Positions 1 through 13,000 of a stretch of DNA of 64,000 bases are shown here, piece after piece; position 1 is the first letter of the stretch; every line of letters begins with the position of its first letter. Source of the DNA: Chrysoperla carnea (taxonomy: Eukaryota; Arthropoda; Insecta; Neuroptera; Chrysopidae); NCBI RefSeq assembly GCF_905475395.1, contig NC_058338.1, forward strand, positions 77,635,435-77,699,434, read 5' to 3'. The position numbers were made by a program, and so were the translations under genes. The notes beneath the pieces are model-generated. The model was not told where the DNA came from, did no database searches, and saw only the letters and a list, made by a program, of their open reading frames with translations.

Positions 1-719
1 ATATATGAAATTGCAAAAGTGACTTGTATCGTGGCTTATCTGTTGTAGTTTATCTATTCAACTAAGAAACTCCCACTCTCCAAGCGTCTTACAATTATCT
101 CAACTCACATCGAAGCTTCAGCACATGTATATAATACCTCTCACTTAGATGCATTGTTTAACGCATGTATTCTGTCATACTCGTGATATTTATATGCTTA
201 GATGTAAATCGAACATTCTGTATATACTCTATGTAAAGCTATGTGTTTTCTTTTTGACACAGAGATACATTATTATTAGATCACAAATTCAAACAAATAT
301 TTTTACAAAGGATATAGAAAGATATTCGTGTTTGTCTTATACCCAGCCTGTGCAAGGGTAAGAGTGGCGAACTTTTATGTATCAACTCAAAACTCTTTAG
401 TTACCACCAAAACAAATACATTTTGCGCAGTCTCAGTTAATTAAAATTAAAATAATATAAGTGTGACTTCTGTTGTTACAGATTAAATGACAAATAACGT
501 ATAAGCGAGCTTTTGATGTTGTTCATCTCTGAAAATAATAACTCGCAGGCATAGGTAGATGAAATATGGTTAAAACAGCACGAGCCAACGTTCGTACTTC
601 ATAGTGTACTTTTTTATTGGTGGCGTGCCCAAAATATTGAATCACGTGCCATTGGTTCATCATTCCTGTACTAAATTGAAGTGTTATGTACTATTATTAA
701 AATTATTAGTATACTTAAA

Positions 720-1085
720 CATTATGAAATTTGTACTAATCTTGAGCTGAAATTGTAACGAATCCAAAGAGTTCGTGAAAAATATTACATACAAAAGTTT
801 GCTCTTCTTGTTATATTTACACGCATTTTTTATATTACCCGAACTGGAGAACCCAATTCTCCGATTTAGCTTATTTTCGATCACAAACTCTACACTATCT
901 TTAATCGTTTTTGAGATCGTGCTCATGATCAGACAAACGAACAAACGGAAATGGACTAATTAAATGATTTTATAAGTACTTATATCAAAATGTTGTGTTT
1001 ACCATAAATTTTTTTGAATGTTACATACTTTAGATTAAAGTTAATATACTCCTGTTTTATTTAATAAATACAAGGTATAAAAATT
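720..1085 (+). repeat. Decayed copy of dispersed repeat family A
   Basis: The 3' part (about 935-1085) reads as a diverged version of the 3' part of the copies at 20757-21147, 37123-37709 and 55521-56097. It shares the CGGAAATGGACTAATTA block, the AACTTAATATACT-like block and the closing GGTATAAAAA. It is the most degraded of the four copies. Confidence 0.6.
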
Positions 1086-1289
1086 GATTATGGGTAATAT
1101 GGACTGGTTTATCCTGAATTTGCAATTTTAATCATAACAGTTTAAAACAAACAAAAAATTAAATTAGGAAAATTACATTCAACTGTTTCACATATTCTGA
1201 ATATCTAAAAATAAGCGACCATATTCCGCTAAAAATATTTTAAATAAATCAATCATCAATGTCTTCTTAAAAATTTGACTATAATAGAC

Positions 1290-1435
1290 TATAAACCAAT
1301 AAGAAGATCTCGTTCGAGAAAAAGACAGCCTGACGCGCAGTATAAAGTACGCAACGACAGATAGGCGCAGTAAATTCAGCCACTGGCGCTTATAGCTCGG
1401 CATAGGAGGTTTCATTTCCTTATTATATATGTTCT
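1290..1435. repeat. Dispersed repeat, shared with 17640-17785
   Basis: The block GCGCTTATAGCTCGGCATAG, followed by GAGGTTTCAT, occurs here near 1385-1415 and again near 17728-17755, with partly matching flanks (AGATAGGCRC, GTAAATT). No ends are recognisable, so this is probably a fragment of a larger mobile element. Confidence 0.6.
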
Positions 1436-2003
1436 AGTTACTATAGATGCATTTCAAGATCATAAGGTATGATGTATGAGATCTTGGACTAGGTTCTTAA
1501 TATAGAAATGGTTTGTCTCCAAGTGCCCTATTAACGATATTTTTTAATCTAAAGAATATTAAGAACCATTTATCGTAATTTTTCGTAATTCAATCCATCT
1601 TAGGCCTATGATTAGCACAAATAAACATATATTCAAATCTAAAAAGTCTTTTAAATATATCGTATTGTAAGCTAATAAAAAATCTACGAAAAATATGAAG
1701 ATTATATACTCATTGTCAGTAATTTTATGTGTAGATTAGTGTTAAACGTGGGAAAACACCATTTTGGGAAATTAAAAAGTTGATGCGCACGCATATGATA
1801 TAACTCAAAATTGATAGTTTATGGTTTTGAGTTTTGCTTTTGACAGTCAATTGTTTTTATAACTTTTGTTTTCCTTTTTTTGTTTATTACAAAAATTAAA
1901 TCTTAATGATTGTTAGAAGAAAATTAATTACCAAAATAAGTTAATTAAACTAAGTTGAATAGTTTTATTGAAAGAAAAGTATGTTCTAAAAAAATTAATA
2001 AAA

Positions 2004-5000
2004 ATGGATAATTGTTTATCATTATACTGTCGGCTTTGTGCAGAAATAAAATCAAATGCCGATTTAATTGATACTGTTAATGATGATTTAGATTTAAAGT
2101 GTAAAATATACGATCTATTAGCAATCGAAATATCGGATGATATTGATTTACCAAAAACTATATGTAATGAATGTTTTAATAAAATAGTTCTGTGCTCAGA
2201 ATTTAAAGAACAATCACAGAAAGCGCAGACTACATTACGTGAAATTTTTATACTTAATAATAAAGTTAAAATTGAATTAAGTGTTATCGAAGAAAATATT
2301 GGACAGGAAGACAATAATTATAATGATTCAAATGATGATTCTTCTTCAGTTGATGAAAATCCAAATTCTGGTTGTGATGACACAAAAGAAGGTCAATTTA
2401 TATACTGTTTTTATAATATTGCTTGTGTACGATAAGGCTATTCGTATATACATATATACACAAGCGGATCTCTAGTGTGAATACTTTTTAGAATAAATTA
2501 TCTGAAAAGCTGGTATTTATCATTACGAGTTGGTTGGATTGAGTTTGTCGACTATAGAGGAATTAGTTGGGTTCTGAAGTTTTTCGCCCTTGTGTTGAAA
2601 AATAGGACACTATTACAGAAAACGGAAATATTATATTTACGCTAGAGACCCGCTTTTGCACGAATAGCTCCACCTAACAGTTATTTTATCGTATCGCATA
2701 TCTTACCAAGAATGCATTTTTTTTAGTTAACAATTTACTAAATATAAATTTTTTTATTTTAAATATTTTTCTTCCTTTGACTTATATATTTAGAGTACTA
2801 TAATTACTACATCTGTGATTTAGAGACATTTAATTACGAAAATTCCAGCATTATTGGATTTTAATGCTAAGAAAGACTCTATCTAGTGATAGAAAAAAGA
2901 ACTATTGCCAGGGCGCCAAATATAGCACAACTGCAGCACATTAAAATTTATAATAAAGCATATATCTCCTCTCTCTTTAATCATTGAAATAATCAGCTGA
3001 TTGTAACGAGAATGGTTTACATTTTGATACTCGTGGCGCTGACATCTTCAGCGTTAAAATCCAATACAGAACTAATTTGATATGAATCATAATTTTGAGC
3101 TATTGTCTGATAAAAGCCCATAATCCGATTATAATTTGTTACAAAAATATCAAAATTATAATAAGGAATATTCATGTATTTTTTAATTCATTGTTTACAC
3201 CGTCATAACAAGGTAAAAAATATAAATACTGCTTAAAAATGCCGTATATAAATGAAAAAATATTTAAAATACATTATAATTTTGAGATATTTAAGAGTTT
3301 TTTGATGCTCTCTATTGATGACGTATAAGTACGTGCTCTGTCAATTTTTAACAGTTCAATGTATAATTTACACTTTAAAAAAATGAATTTACACTCGTTA
3401 TTATTAAGTTTTCTAATAAAAAGCCGGAGAATAGTATAATTTAATGAAATACCATATAAAATGTAAGTAATTAATATCATACAGTATGTCAACAAATTTG
3501 ACAAGCTCGTACTTTGATGTCACGTCCGTATAAAAATTCGAATTTTCGTTTTAGAAATTTTTAAATGTCCTCACTGAATTTGTACTTTTATTAATTAATT
3601 TTAAGTAATTAAAAATATATTAATTACTAAAATAATGGTTTAGTTGAAATGTCCAGTCATTAAAGTTACGGAAGAAAAATATTTAAACCAAATTTAAATA
3701 ATAGCTCTTTTGAAGAAGATAATTTAACGTTAAGCTCCGAAATGGTATTTTTATGAAATTAATTTTATTACAGATCTTGCAGTTGTTAAAAATGAAATAA
3801 AAGTTGAATATTCTGAAATAAATGTAAGTAAAACAAGTAAGGCCTTATTCTCCTTTTTCATAATTTTATTATATGCATATTCTTATTTAGAATTTTGTTA
3901 CTTTTATAGAATGAGCGATGCAGGTCATCTAGAGATAATCGCAGTGATGATGTTAAGAAAAAACGTTGGAATCGTGAAGGTATTATATAATCTATCTCGT
4001 ATATCACAAACAATAATTTTAGATAAATCAGCAAGAAATATTTTCGTCTTGAGATTATTTAGAATCAAAATAATTTTAAGTATGTCAATTTAAATTGGAA
4101 CCCTAATAAATTTCTAGAGCAGTAAAAACTACACAAATAAAATTAAAAATCCGTTCGAAATGTTTACAGACTTAATTTACATTATTTTTATTCATCATCA
4201 AAATTTTACTTTTTATAGTATGGAAAAATTATAATTGGCGATGTAATGATTGTGATGAAACCATTAAATCATCAAAACATTTTCGTCAACATTGTGCTGA
4301 AGTTCATAACAAATTACCCGAATACGTGTGCTCAATATGTTCTAAAGTTTATCAACATAAACAATTTGGTGCATTTTATAAACATATTTATAAACATTTC
4401 AACGAGTATCAATATCGGTATGTATTCACACGAAACTGAAATTTTTTTTTTTGTCATTCAAATATAGACTCAGAAATTTCATATCATTGAACATTATACG
4501 TCCTTAACTTAAAAGAAATAATAATTTTGCATGCAAAATTGAAATGCAATTAAATTTTACATTAAATTTGATGGTCAATCAGGGACGGATCTAGTTATGG
4601 GCTTTTTGGGCTGTAACCCAGGGCCCCGTGGATACAAAAGATTCTCAATCTAAAATAAATAAAAAATCTATCATAAGGTTGGCAAATTTATTTTGCAATT
4701 TTGCAAAATTTCGTATAATTGCTGTTTGTATATGCAACCACTAAGTTATATTAAAAATAAATAAAAATTTTATTTTCCTAAAAAATAGTTTATTGACAAA
4801 ATGGCAATTGGTAGAGTTATTATCCCCCCCCCCCCCTGTGTTCAATACACCATAATTCTACTCCTTGCCATTTTTCTTCCCGATAAATTATTAAAGAGTG
4901 ACACAAAAATGATCCCTCGCAGATAATACGATTGTTATTTATTGAGAATATTTATAGCAGAAAGGTTATTCATATTTTTTTTTGTTTAAGATGGTTTGTT

Positions 5001-8000
5001 ACCCAAATCACTTAGTCAAATCAGCAATCATATTGTAATTGATAATAACACAATTAAATTTTTTATTCATCGAATTTAATACGCATTAATAATTGAAAAT
5101 CGTAAAATCATTTCTAAAAACTGAAAAATTTGTCGAGGTTTTTTTTAAATTTTGTAATTTTCACTTGTTTCTATGGATTCATTTAAGTATGATCTTTTCA
5201 ATAAATATGAAAAAATATGGGGTCAAGTTTAAGTGATTTGGGTAAGAAGCTTAATTTTTTTAATTGCTAGCAATAATGCAAAATAAAGTTCGTACGTCTG
5301 TCTTGTCTTCTACATATTCATTCATTTCAAATAGACATGGTTTCTACATTTTCTTAAGCAACTTGCATCAGTGGTACATTAGATCAAAAAACCTTTATAG
5401 GCTTTTCCGCATGAAACTTATCTTTGAGTGATTATTTTTGGACATTCTGTATAGTGATATTACAAAAATAAAATTTATAGTTGCGATATTTGTGGAAAAC
5501 TTTCATATAGACCAGATATACATGATCAACATGTACGAACGCATTCATCAGAATCATCAGAAGTGAAACATATATGTGCACAATGCGGAAAATTATTCAA
5601 GACTGCTCAATATTTACGAAGACATTCAATATTACATTTACCAAAAGAAAATCGTACATTATTCACATGTCCGACATGTAACAAACAATTTCAAACAATA
5701 TCGGCATTAAAATATCACACAACTATTCATACAGGTAATTTTTTTTAAATTCTCTTAAGTGTTAGCAATGAGTCTTAGTTTTCTCACCCAAATGTTATGC
5801 TTCTTGTAGATTTCTATAAATTTTTATTATCTCTTAGATTTATGGTATCTCCAAGTTGTTAAGATGATAGTTTAAAATTCAGGATAAAAATCCAACTTTA
5901 CCTGTCTTTTTATGGCATTTAATTATATGCTCTAAGATAATGATTACATCCTCCTCTCCCTTTCATAGTTCAGGTCTTTTCTCTCTTCAAGAGAGGTCAG
6001 CATAGTATTTTGGAATCGTGAATTTTAAGAAAATTACTTTTTTGGCCCATATTAATCTCTGGTCTTTTAATTATGCTTTTTAATTTTTCTAGGACAACGA
6101 GTTTTAATTTACTGTGAACAATGTGGTAAAAGTTTTACAACAAAATCGAATTTAGCATTGCACATAAAAACACAACATTCAGAAGAAAGACCTTATCATT
6201 GTGAACAATGTCCAAAACGGTACGTGTATTATAAACTTTCACTACAGGAAACATTCTTCAGGTTTTAACTTAGTTTTTTTTTTTATTTATATTTTTAGAT
6301 TTAAAAGTATACCAAATTTACATACGCATTTAAAGGTGCATCTAGGTTTAAAAAAGCATAAATGTAATGTATGTGGGAAACTGTTTGCAACAAAACCTTC
6401 ATTAAAGCGACATTCATCCACACATTCTGGCGTATTACCATTCGAATGTAGTTTTTGTAATAAACGATTTAGAATTGCACAATTTTTAAAGGTTTGTATA
6501 ATTTCTAAATTTCGATGTTGTTAATGATGTTCGAATATAATGAATTTAAAACATCCTCAAAACTGCTTTCAATACACATGAATCAATATGGTTTACTAAG
6601 AAAATACTAAATTAAATTAAACTATGAAAACAATAATGTTATTAAAAAAATGATGCATTAAATCAATATCCGATATGGTCTAGTGGCTAGGATACCTGGC
6701 TTTCACCCAGGAGGCTCGGGTTCGATTCCCGGTATCGGAATGTAAGTTTTTTTAAATAACATTCCTGTATAATTATTTTTAACCCCCGAACCAAAAAGGG
6801 GTGTTATAACTTTGACCGCTATGTGTTGTCTGTCTGGATCATCGTAACACCTAAACGAATGAACCGATTTTGATTTTTTTGTTTCATTTGAAAGTTAATT
6901 TAATGGAAAGTGTTCTTAGATACGTTTGAAATGCGAGTTTAGGGTTCAGTACCCGAAAAATTTTTCGGGAGTTTTTTAAATTTGGTTAATTTCACTTCTA
7001 TTTCAGTGTTAACGAAAATTTTTATAGTTAAGATAGTTTGTCTATAAACCAACTTTTCTTAAGATTTTAATGAAATTAAAATATAGTGTTAATTTAGGTT
7101 AATTTTATACTTTTTCAATCGATTGTGAAGCGTGATATTTATAATTAAAGTGCACATAATTACCATTCAACGGGCCGATAAAATATAAAAAAAGACAAGG
7201 CTTCGTGTACATTTTTAGAAATTTTGAAAAATATTAATATTTAATGAAACAAAGAATTAGGAAATTATAAATGAAAATAATTTTTTTATCGATTTATTGA
7301 AAAAGTAGGCAAACAAAAAAACAACTTTATAAATGCAGTCGTGTGTGTATTATATGTACCTTAAGAATATGTTCCGTTCGTTAATTTTACACATTGATTT
7401 TGTAGTTTATTTATATCAGGAGAACATAACAAACAAATTTTTGTTATCAATTGAAGAAATTAGTCAGTCAGTCGGTTTCACTTAAAAAAATCAATAATTT
7501 TATGATATTTTTCGTATTTTTATATCAGGAGAACATAATATATTTTTAATACTGACTTCAAAGAAAAAAATTTATTCCGATACCGGGAATCGAACCCGAG
7601 CCTCCTGGGTGAAAGCCAGGTATCCTAGCCACTAGACCATATCGGATTGATTAATTCAATAGTTTTAAATAAGCACACCCCTCTTCATCTTAAACAGTGA
7701 TTACCTTTTGTTTCGGACAGTTTTTGAAAAACTAATAGCTAAAATGAATAACAAATATCTGGTATCTTTGTCCAACTTATTACTGTCTGCCCAAAACAAT
7801 AATGAATCGTAATTGAAATGAAAAGGTCTACATAATAAAAATTCTTTTTTGTTTGTTTTTAGATACATGTTCGACAACATACAGGTGAAAGGCCATTCTC
7901 CTGTCAACAATGTAATCATCATTTTGCAAATTCATCAAATTATATCAAACATATGAAAGCAAGACACGGTGTTTTTAGTGTGGCTAAAGATCCGGTTAAT

Positions 8001-8048
8001 TGTAATGCCAAGTATTTAAAAACTATAACAACTGAAGCAACTACGTGA
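2004..8048 (+). CDS. ZAD-type C2H2 zinc-finger protein, 8 coding exons
   Basis: Probable sequence-specific DNA-binding nuclear protein of about 488 aa. Exons: 2004-2391, 3774-3823, 3910-3979, 4219-4417, 5481-5734, 6093-6219, 6299-6491 and 7863-8048. Every junction is GT-AG and the phases join without a break. The N-terminus is a ZAD domain with zinc ligands C9/C12 and C54/C57; in this insect family ZAD mediates dimerisation. Exons 2-3 encode a charged linker. About ten C2H2 fingers follow (residues about 178-462), most as C-x2-C-x12-H-x3/4-H with TGEKP-like linkers such as HTGERPF. The second finger has a longer C-to-H spacing and may be weak. The ATG at 2004 is chosen because the open frame upstream has no other ATG (its first codon at 1968 is TTG). 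The target DNA and orthologue cannot be told from sequence. AATAAA lies 23 bases past the stop. Intron 7 carries two tRNA genes. Confidence 0.9.
3012..3060 (+). repeat. Short dispersed repeat in intron 1
   Basis: TGGTTTACATTTTGATACTC is followed by GTGGCGCTGACATCTTCAGC. It matches 28299-28345 in a Sec16 intron with a few differences, including the shared GTGGCGCTGA and AGCGTTAAAA. Probably part of an old interspersed element. Confidence 0.6.
4583..4660 (+). repeat. Transposon end-like motif, intron 4
   Basis: CAGGGACGGATCTAGTTATG, followed by a GGGCC-rich patch, resembles 15396 (CAGTGGCGGATTTAAGG) and 20646 (CAGGGCCGGATTCACC). Such CAGNGNCGGAT termini are common at the ends of insect cut-and-paste transposons, possibly hAT. 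The partner end was not found, so the limits are approximate. Confidence 0.4.
4824..4836 (+). repeat. Poly(C) tract of 13
   Basis: Thirteen consecutive C in an otherwise AT-rich intron of the ZAD zinc-finger gene. A C10 run also occurs at 11413-11422 in a SUCLA2 intron. The length may be uncertain in the assembly. Confidence 0.8.
6669..6740 (+). tRNA. tRNA-Glu (anticodon UUC)
   Basis: A 72-nt cloverleaf. The acceptor arms TCCGATA and TATCGGA pair. The B box GGTTCGATTCC and the A box TGGTCTAGTGGCTAGGAT are intact, and the anticodon TTC sits at 6702-6704 in a normal seven-base loop. The body closely matches the usual insect tRNA-Glu. A run of seven T, a Pol III terminator, follows within ten bases. 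It lies in intron 7 of the ZAD zinc-finger gene, in the sense orientation. Confidence 0.97.
6778..6900 (-). repeat. Dispersed repeat, inverted relative to 55000-55135
   Basis: AACCCCCGAACCAAAAAGG, then TGTCTGTCTG and a GAACCGATTTTGATTTTTTT block, recur in reverse complement at about 55000-55135. This organisation (a CGGGGGTT-like end, a CAGACAGA stretch and a GATTTTGATT motif) is typical of a short interspersed or 3'-truncated element. It begins about 40 bases after the first tRNA-Glu gene. Confidence 0.65.
7575..7646 (-). tRNA. tRNA-Glu (anticodon UUC), inverted copy
   Basis: On the minus strand the 72-nt sequence is identical to the tRNA-Glu gene at 6669-6740, with the same A and B boxes, anticodon and acceptor stem. 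An AT-rich run beginning TAAATTTTTTT on the minus strand serves as terminator. It is antisense to the host zinc-finger gene, in the same intron. Confidence 0.97.
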
Positions 8049-8070
8049 TAATTATTATTTAAATATTTAC

Positions 8071-8076
8071 AATAAA
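8071..8076 (+). terminator. Polyadenylation signal AATAAA
   Basis: A canonical AATAAA hexamer 23 bases after the stop codon of the ZAD zinc-finger gene, followed by a T-rich stretch as expected for a cleavage site. Confidence 0.7.
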
Positions 8077-10059
8077 TATTATTGTTTTTTTGTTGAAAAC
8101 TGTTTTATAATTTACGAATTAAAAGATGTACTACCATTATTTATTTTTATCCTGTTATCCATAAATTCCGTCGTCACAAAATCTTTGTAAATTAGATGAC
8201 TTGCTACAGTGTGTTACAACAGCAGAGCATCAGATTGGATAATTAAATAAATAAAAAAAGAGCTCGTTTTTAATTAGTTTCTTGTTAATTAAATAAATAA
8301 TCATTGTGTTAGGAGAATATGATGTGAACTAAATTTATAAAATGTTAGAATTATTATTGAAATAAAAAACATACATTTTTGAATATTTGATTAGGAGAAC
8401 ATGAGCAAACAAATTTTTAAAAATATTTTATTTTTCTCAAAATTTGCTTAGTATGGGTGAATACCTACCTAGTGAATAGAATTCAGTATTTATGTTACTC
8501 GATTCGAATTAATATTTATTATTCCAATAAATATAAACATAAACAACGAGTTAGAATGTTAGTACACACATTTTGAATCGAGTAATGTAAACAAGGAAGT
8601 AGACCATTTGACTATGTTCGATTTAAAGTGACTAGGATATAGTTGAGATGGGTGGATCTTTTGTCAGAACAATGCCAGTGGAACTGGATTGAGCTCTTTA
8701 TTATTTGAGACATAGAATGTTTGGATCCGAAACGCATTGATTCTGGAAGAAACTTTCTAAGATAGGCTGTGGACTGTTCGTTGGTTTAAGTGGGAAGGAC
8801 CCGTTTTTAGTACCCCTGTTGTTATTATCATTATTATTACATAAGAAGCGAATTTCGTAATAAAACGATTGAAACTAACTGCTGAAACAATAAAACTTCT
8901 ATTTAAATTAAATGTCACTTCAAAAAAAATTAAATTTAAAAAAGTTAACGGACCCGTGGAAGCTGGATTACTTCATATTGAGGTGTTATATTCATTTTGT
9001 TCACAGAAACTCGTTTTGTAATTTTTTCGAACTGCATCTTAACTGGAAATAAGGATTATAAGGATCGCAAGGATATGAAGATCAAGGTTCGTTTTAAAGA
9101 TTGTACAAAAATATTTTTGTTTAATATAAAGTTTTAATAATTTAATAACTGTACAAGTCAATTGTACAATAATACATTGAAAATTGTTAGTTAACAATAT
9201 AGATGAGAGCCGATCATAGTTTTTCTATGTTTAATTATCTAGGGAACTTTAAAATTTTTGTGTTTTCAATTACGAGAGACACATAATTGGTTACAGGGTG
9301 TAAGGAAATAGTGACGTTAACAATTTACATATCCTAAGCTATGCTGAAATTAAGTCCTGAACACTCAGCTTATAATTTTAACTAATGAAAATTAAGACGA
9401 ATTTCATTACGATTTTAATGATTTTTAATGTTACTTTGATTTGTTAGCAAATTCTCTCACTTTCAAGTGGTCAACTTTGAATTTACCATGAAACCAGTCG
9501 ATAATGTTTTGAGAGCTCAATTTATTCTCATTTTGGAGGTCAATTTCTGAGGGCAGTGTTGGAAAATAAAATCAGATCGGTAACTCATAATTATCCTATC
9601 AATAGGGGGGAAAACAATAATTTAATGATATATGTTGTAACGCCACATTTTGAATAGAACAATTTTCAATTATAAATATAACTTTCTCGATAAAAATATT
9701 AAGAAATTTTCGATTAAAACTTTCTATTTTATTACATAGATAAAATACAAAATTTTTATAGAAAAAGTCTCTTCTCTTTAAAATTTTTAACTTAAATTTT
9801 AAAATTAGTACAATTTTTTTACCTGTATATAGGCAGATTAAACAATAAAGGTATCGTTTTTAATTTAACAGTTAATTATAAATTAATAAATTATATCCAT
9901 CAAAACGACTTGTGTGAACCATATATTAATCCTTTTTTTTTCGTAATAATATAATCAATTTATGTATTTTTTTGCATTTTCACTAGGTACACAAATTTTG
10001 TTGGAACAATTAATAATTATACACAATAACTTATGTTGAGTACACATTTTTTGTTTTGT
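8077..10059. other. Spacer between convergent genes
   Basis: AT-rich sequence between the converging ends of the zinc-finger gene and SUCLA2. I see no exon or RNA gene. Two copies of a short TTAGGAGAAYATG motif occur at about 8309 and 8391. The 3' UTR of SUCLA2 should occupy the right end, but I see no clear minus-strand AATAAA close to its stop. Confidence 0.55.
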
Positions 10060-13000
10060 TTAAATTGGCATTGTGAAATCAATATCCAATTTTTCAGACT
10101 TTGCAAGACTGACAATACTTGCTAATTTGACAACTAAGCGAGCGGCTTCATCTAAATTATCAACTGGTAAAATTTTAAGACCGGCTGATCCTATTAATAC
10201 TTTTGCTTCATCGACACTTGTACCCTAAAACAAATAAAAGTAAAATGTTTTAATACATTATTTTGATTGAAAAAAAAACTCACGAGCAGCAGAGCTCCAC
10301 CACTAAAGTTATATGTGTCCCTCATTATAACAGGTGAGCCATCTTTTATGTCGGTATGCAAACATTGAGTAACTTTGAAAAAAAAAACTTGATTTCTGTA
10401 TATGCGGTATTTTTATTCACTTTATTCCTTTATAATTTATTTTGAGTAGTCTTTGAATACACATCAATCAAGTGGCTGTCTCTATTGGCCAAAACCAAAT
10501 TTTCTTTTTTCCTACGTTTTCCTTTATCTTTTCGAGCATTTCGGGCGGTATAGCGATGATTTCGACACGAATTCTTGCCTTGATCTCGTTAATGGTCTTA
10601 AGTTTTCTGGCGTACACTTCGCTTTTAAAATAACTACACAAAAAGAAATTAACTCCGTAAAGTAGTTCTACGTACGCCAAACTGCTTAGCGCGGTGACGA
10701 TACACTTCTGGGCTCTGCGCAACGCCCTCTCTGACCACTTCAACCAGTTCATTGGAAAGGACAGAATTTGACACCAAACGACGAATAGTGCTGTCAGACG
10801 GTGCCTATTGGCTACGATATATGTATTTCGTCGCATTGTTTCAATGTGAAGCGATTTATGGTAAAAATCGTAAAAATTGTATTGAATTGGCGTTTCAAAA
10901 ACATGTCTAATCAACTTAATCGGTTGACAAATATGACAGTTATTTAATGTTTACATACCGAGATAAAATATGGCACACCCTGTATATTTCTTATTAATAA
11001 AAGAGATGCTTTTTATTAAAATGTGGTTAATGTATTTCCCAGTTTTTGAAAACATGCAATATCTACATAAAAAAGCTATTAGAGGCTGCTGGAAACTTGC
11101 GAGGCTTTTCATTAATTATGTAAGGATGATTTTGACGATTTTGGACAACACCTTCCACCATTTAAGGATATATAAGATTTTTCGAACCTTTCCTCCCTCT
11201 TCTTACGTGAGATTCTATCACGCTTTTCAGAATAATAAAATGTTGTAAGAAAAGGATCAGTTACACTAAAACTCACTTGAAATATCATTATAAAAGTAAA
11301 TTTTCAAATAATCTTAAAGTGAGCGAACCAAAAATTTTCAACCGAAATGACACTAGATTTCTTATATTAACTTTCGACTTACAAAATATTACGTAAGAAT
11401 GTGTTTTAAAGACCCCCCCCCCTCCCATCAAGATAAGGGCATGTAGGGATTTTTTAATCCCCTTCTTGGAGCCCTTGCATAATTGATGAATGACCACTTA
11501 ACACTCCCCAAAATATCCTTGAGTTTAACCCAACCTAGATATTGATTTTCAATTCTCTAGTTCAATTTAGGGAGACTGTATTGAAGATCAAAGCCATAAA
11601 ATGTGTTTTAGAGGTAATGAAATGGATTTATAGCTTACCTGTAATCTACAAACAATTGGTAACTTTAAGTTGAGTTCTTTTGCCGCAGCAATAATACCTT
11701 CAGCAATAATATCACACCGCATAATACCACCAAATATATTTACAAGGATAGCATGCACATTTTGATCAGCTGTAATGATTTTAAATGCTTCCTTTACAGC
11801 TTTAGCTGTAGCACCACCACCAACGTCAAGGAAATTAGCTGGTGAACCACCATGTAATTTAATGATATCCATTGTTGCCATAGCGAGGCCAGCACCATTT
11901 ACCAAACATCCAATACTGCCATCAAGTGCAATATAATTTAAATTAAATTGACTTGCCGCAACTTCTTTTGCATCTTCTTGCGTTAAATCACGGTATTTCC
12001 ATATATCGGGTTGACGATACTCGGCATTATCATCAAAACGGAATTTTGCGTCAAGACAGAAGACTAAAAATAAAAAATAAAAAAAAATTATTAGAAAATT
12101 TCGACCTTAAAATATTAATATGTTGATATACGACAATCCTTCTAAAGAAGACTATCTACCGATTTTAATTGGAACCTTTTTACAGGTCACTTTATAGATA
12201 AAGAATGTTATTCAGATGTAATATTTCGCCATAATTTTGGTTGTTAATTATATGCTATTTATAGTGATTACCGTACGTTAAATAATTTAGGTTAGCTATA
12301 TTTAGATATATTATTTTTGGTTTGTTTTGGCAACCAAATTTTTTTTTGAACATTACCTATACACGGTGCATTTTTAAGTTGGTTTATGCTTGAAACGAAA
12401 ACTATTAGTTTCAAAGGCACACATCTTATACCGGCATCGAATTTGATCTAAGTTTTCAGGTTCAATTAAAACCAATCAATTAACATTCGATGAACGCTTT
12501 ATATTAGAAAGTTGTTCATTATAAATTTTTTTTTTTTTTTTTGAATCATTTCTTTGTAAACCGAATAGATTAGACAGTAATTGATAGCAAAAATCTAGCT
12601 TTTTGTGCGTTTGTTCAGTCAATTTGAACAAAAATGTGGTCTTTATAAAAAACAAACATCTTTTATTGGATTTATTTTTTTCGAAGAGTGATTTAGAAAA
12701 AATTTTGGGTAAAATTTTTCGGTCCGTTTTTGCCTAAACTGTACGGTTTGCAGAAAAATGTTTCGAACAAAAAATGTTACTTTTTTAATCAATAACAACT
12801 TTCTTATTTAGAGTGTTCATCTATCGATTACCAGTTATGGAGTAGAGTGAACTATTCATTGAGCTTGAAAACCTAAATCAAGTTTAATATCCGCGTAAGA
12901 TATGCGCCTACACACCCAAAATTTTTGCTATATCGATAAAACTTATTTTTGAGTTTCAAGCATATGTTAACTTTAAAAAAACAGCCTGAATATGAAACTC

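Larger units (their letters stand above)
1..2003. other. Intergenic left flank, no gene seen
   Basis: I see no convincing coding exon here; the open frames are short, AT-driven and lack domain signatures. The stretch holds fragments of dispersed repeats that recur elsewhere in the window. About 121-185 is an inverted copy of 54822-54885, about 720-1085 is a decayed copy of a roughly 580 bp family, and about 1290-1435 shares a block with 17640-17785. The promoter and 5' leader of the downstream zinc-finger gene should lie in the last few hundred bases, but no clear core promoter stands out. Confidence 0.6.

Noticed and set aside
1968-2003. Upstream extension of the ZAD protein from 1968
   Set aside because: The first codon there is TTG; the first ATG in frame is at 2004 and sits right before the ZAD cysteines.
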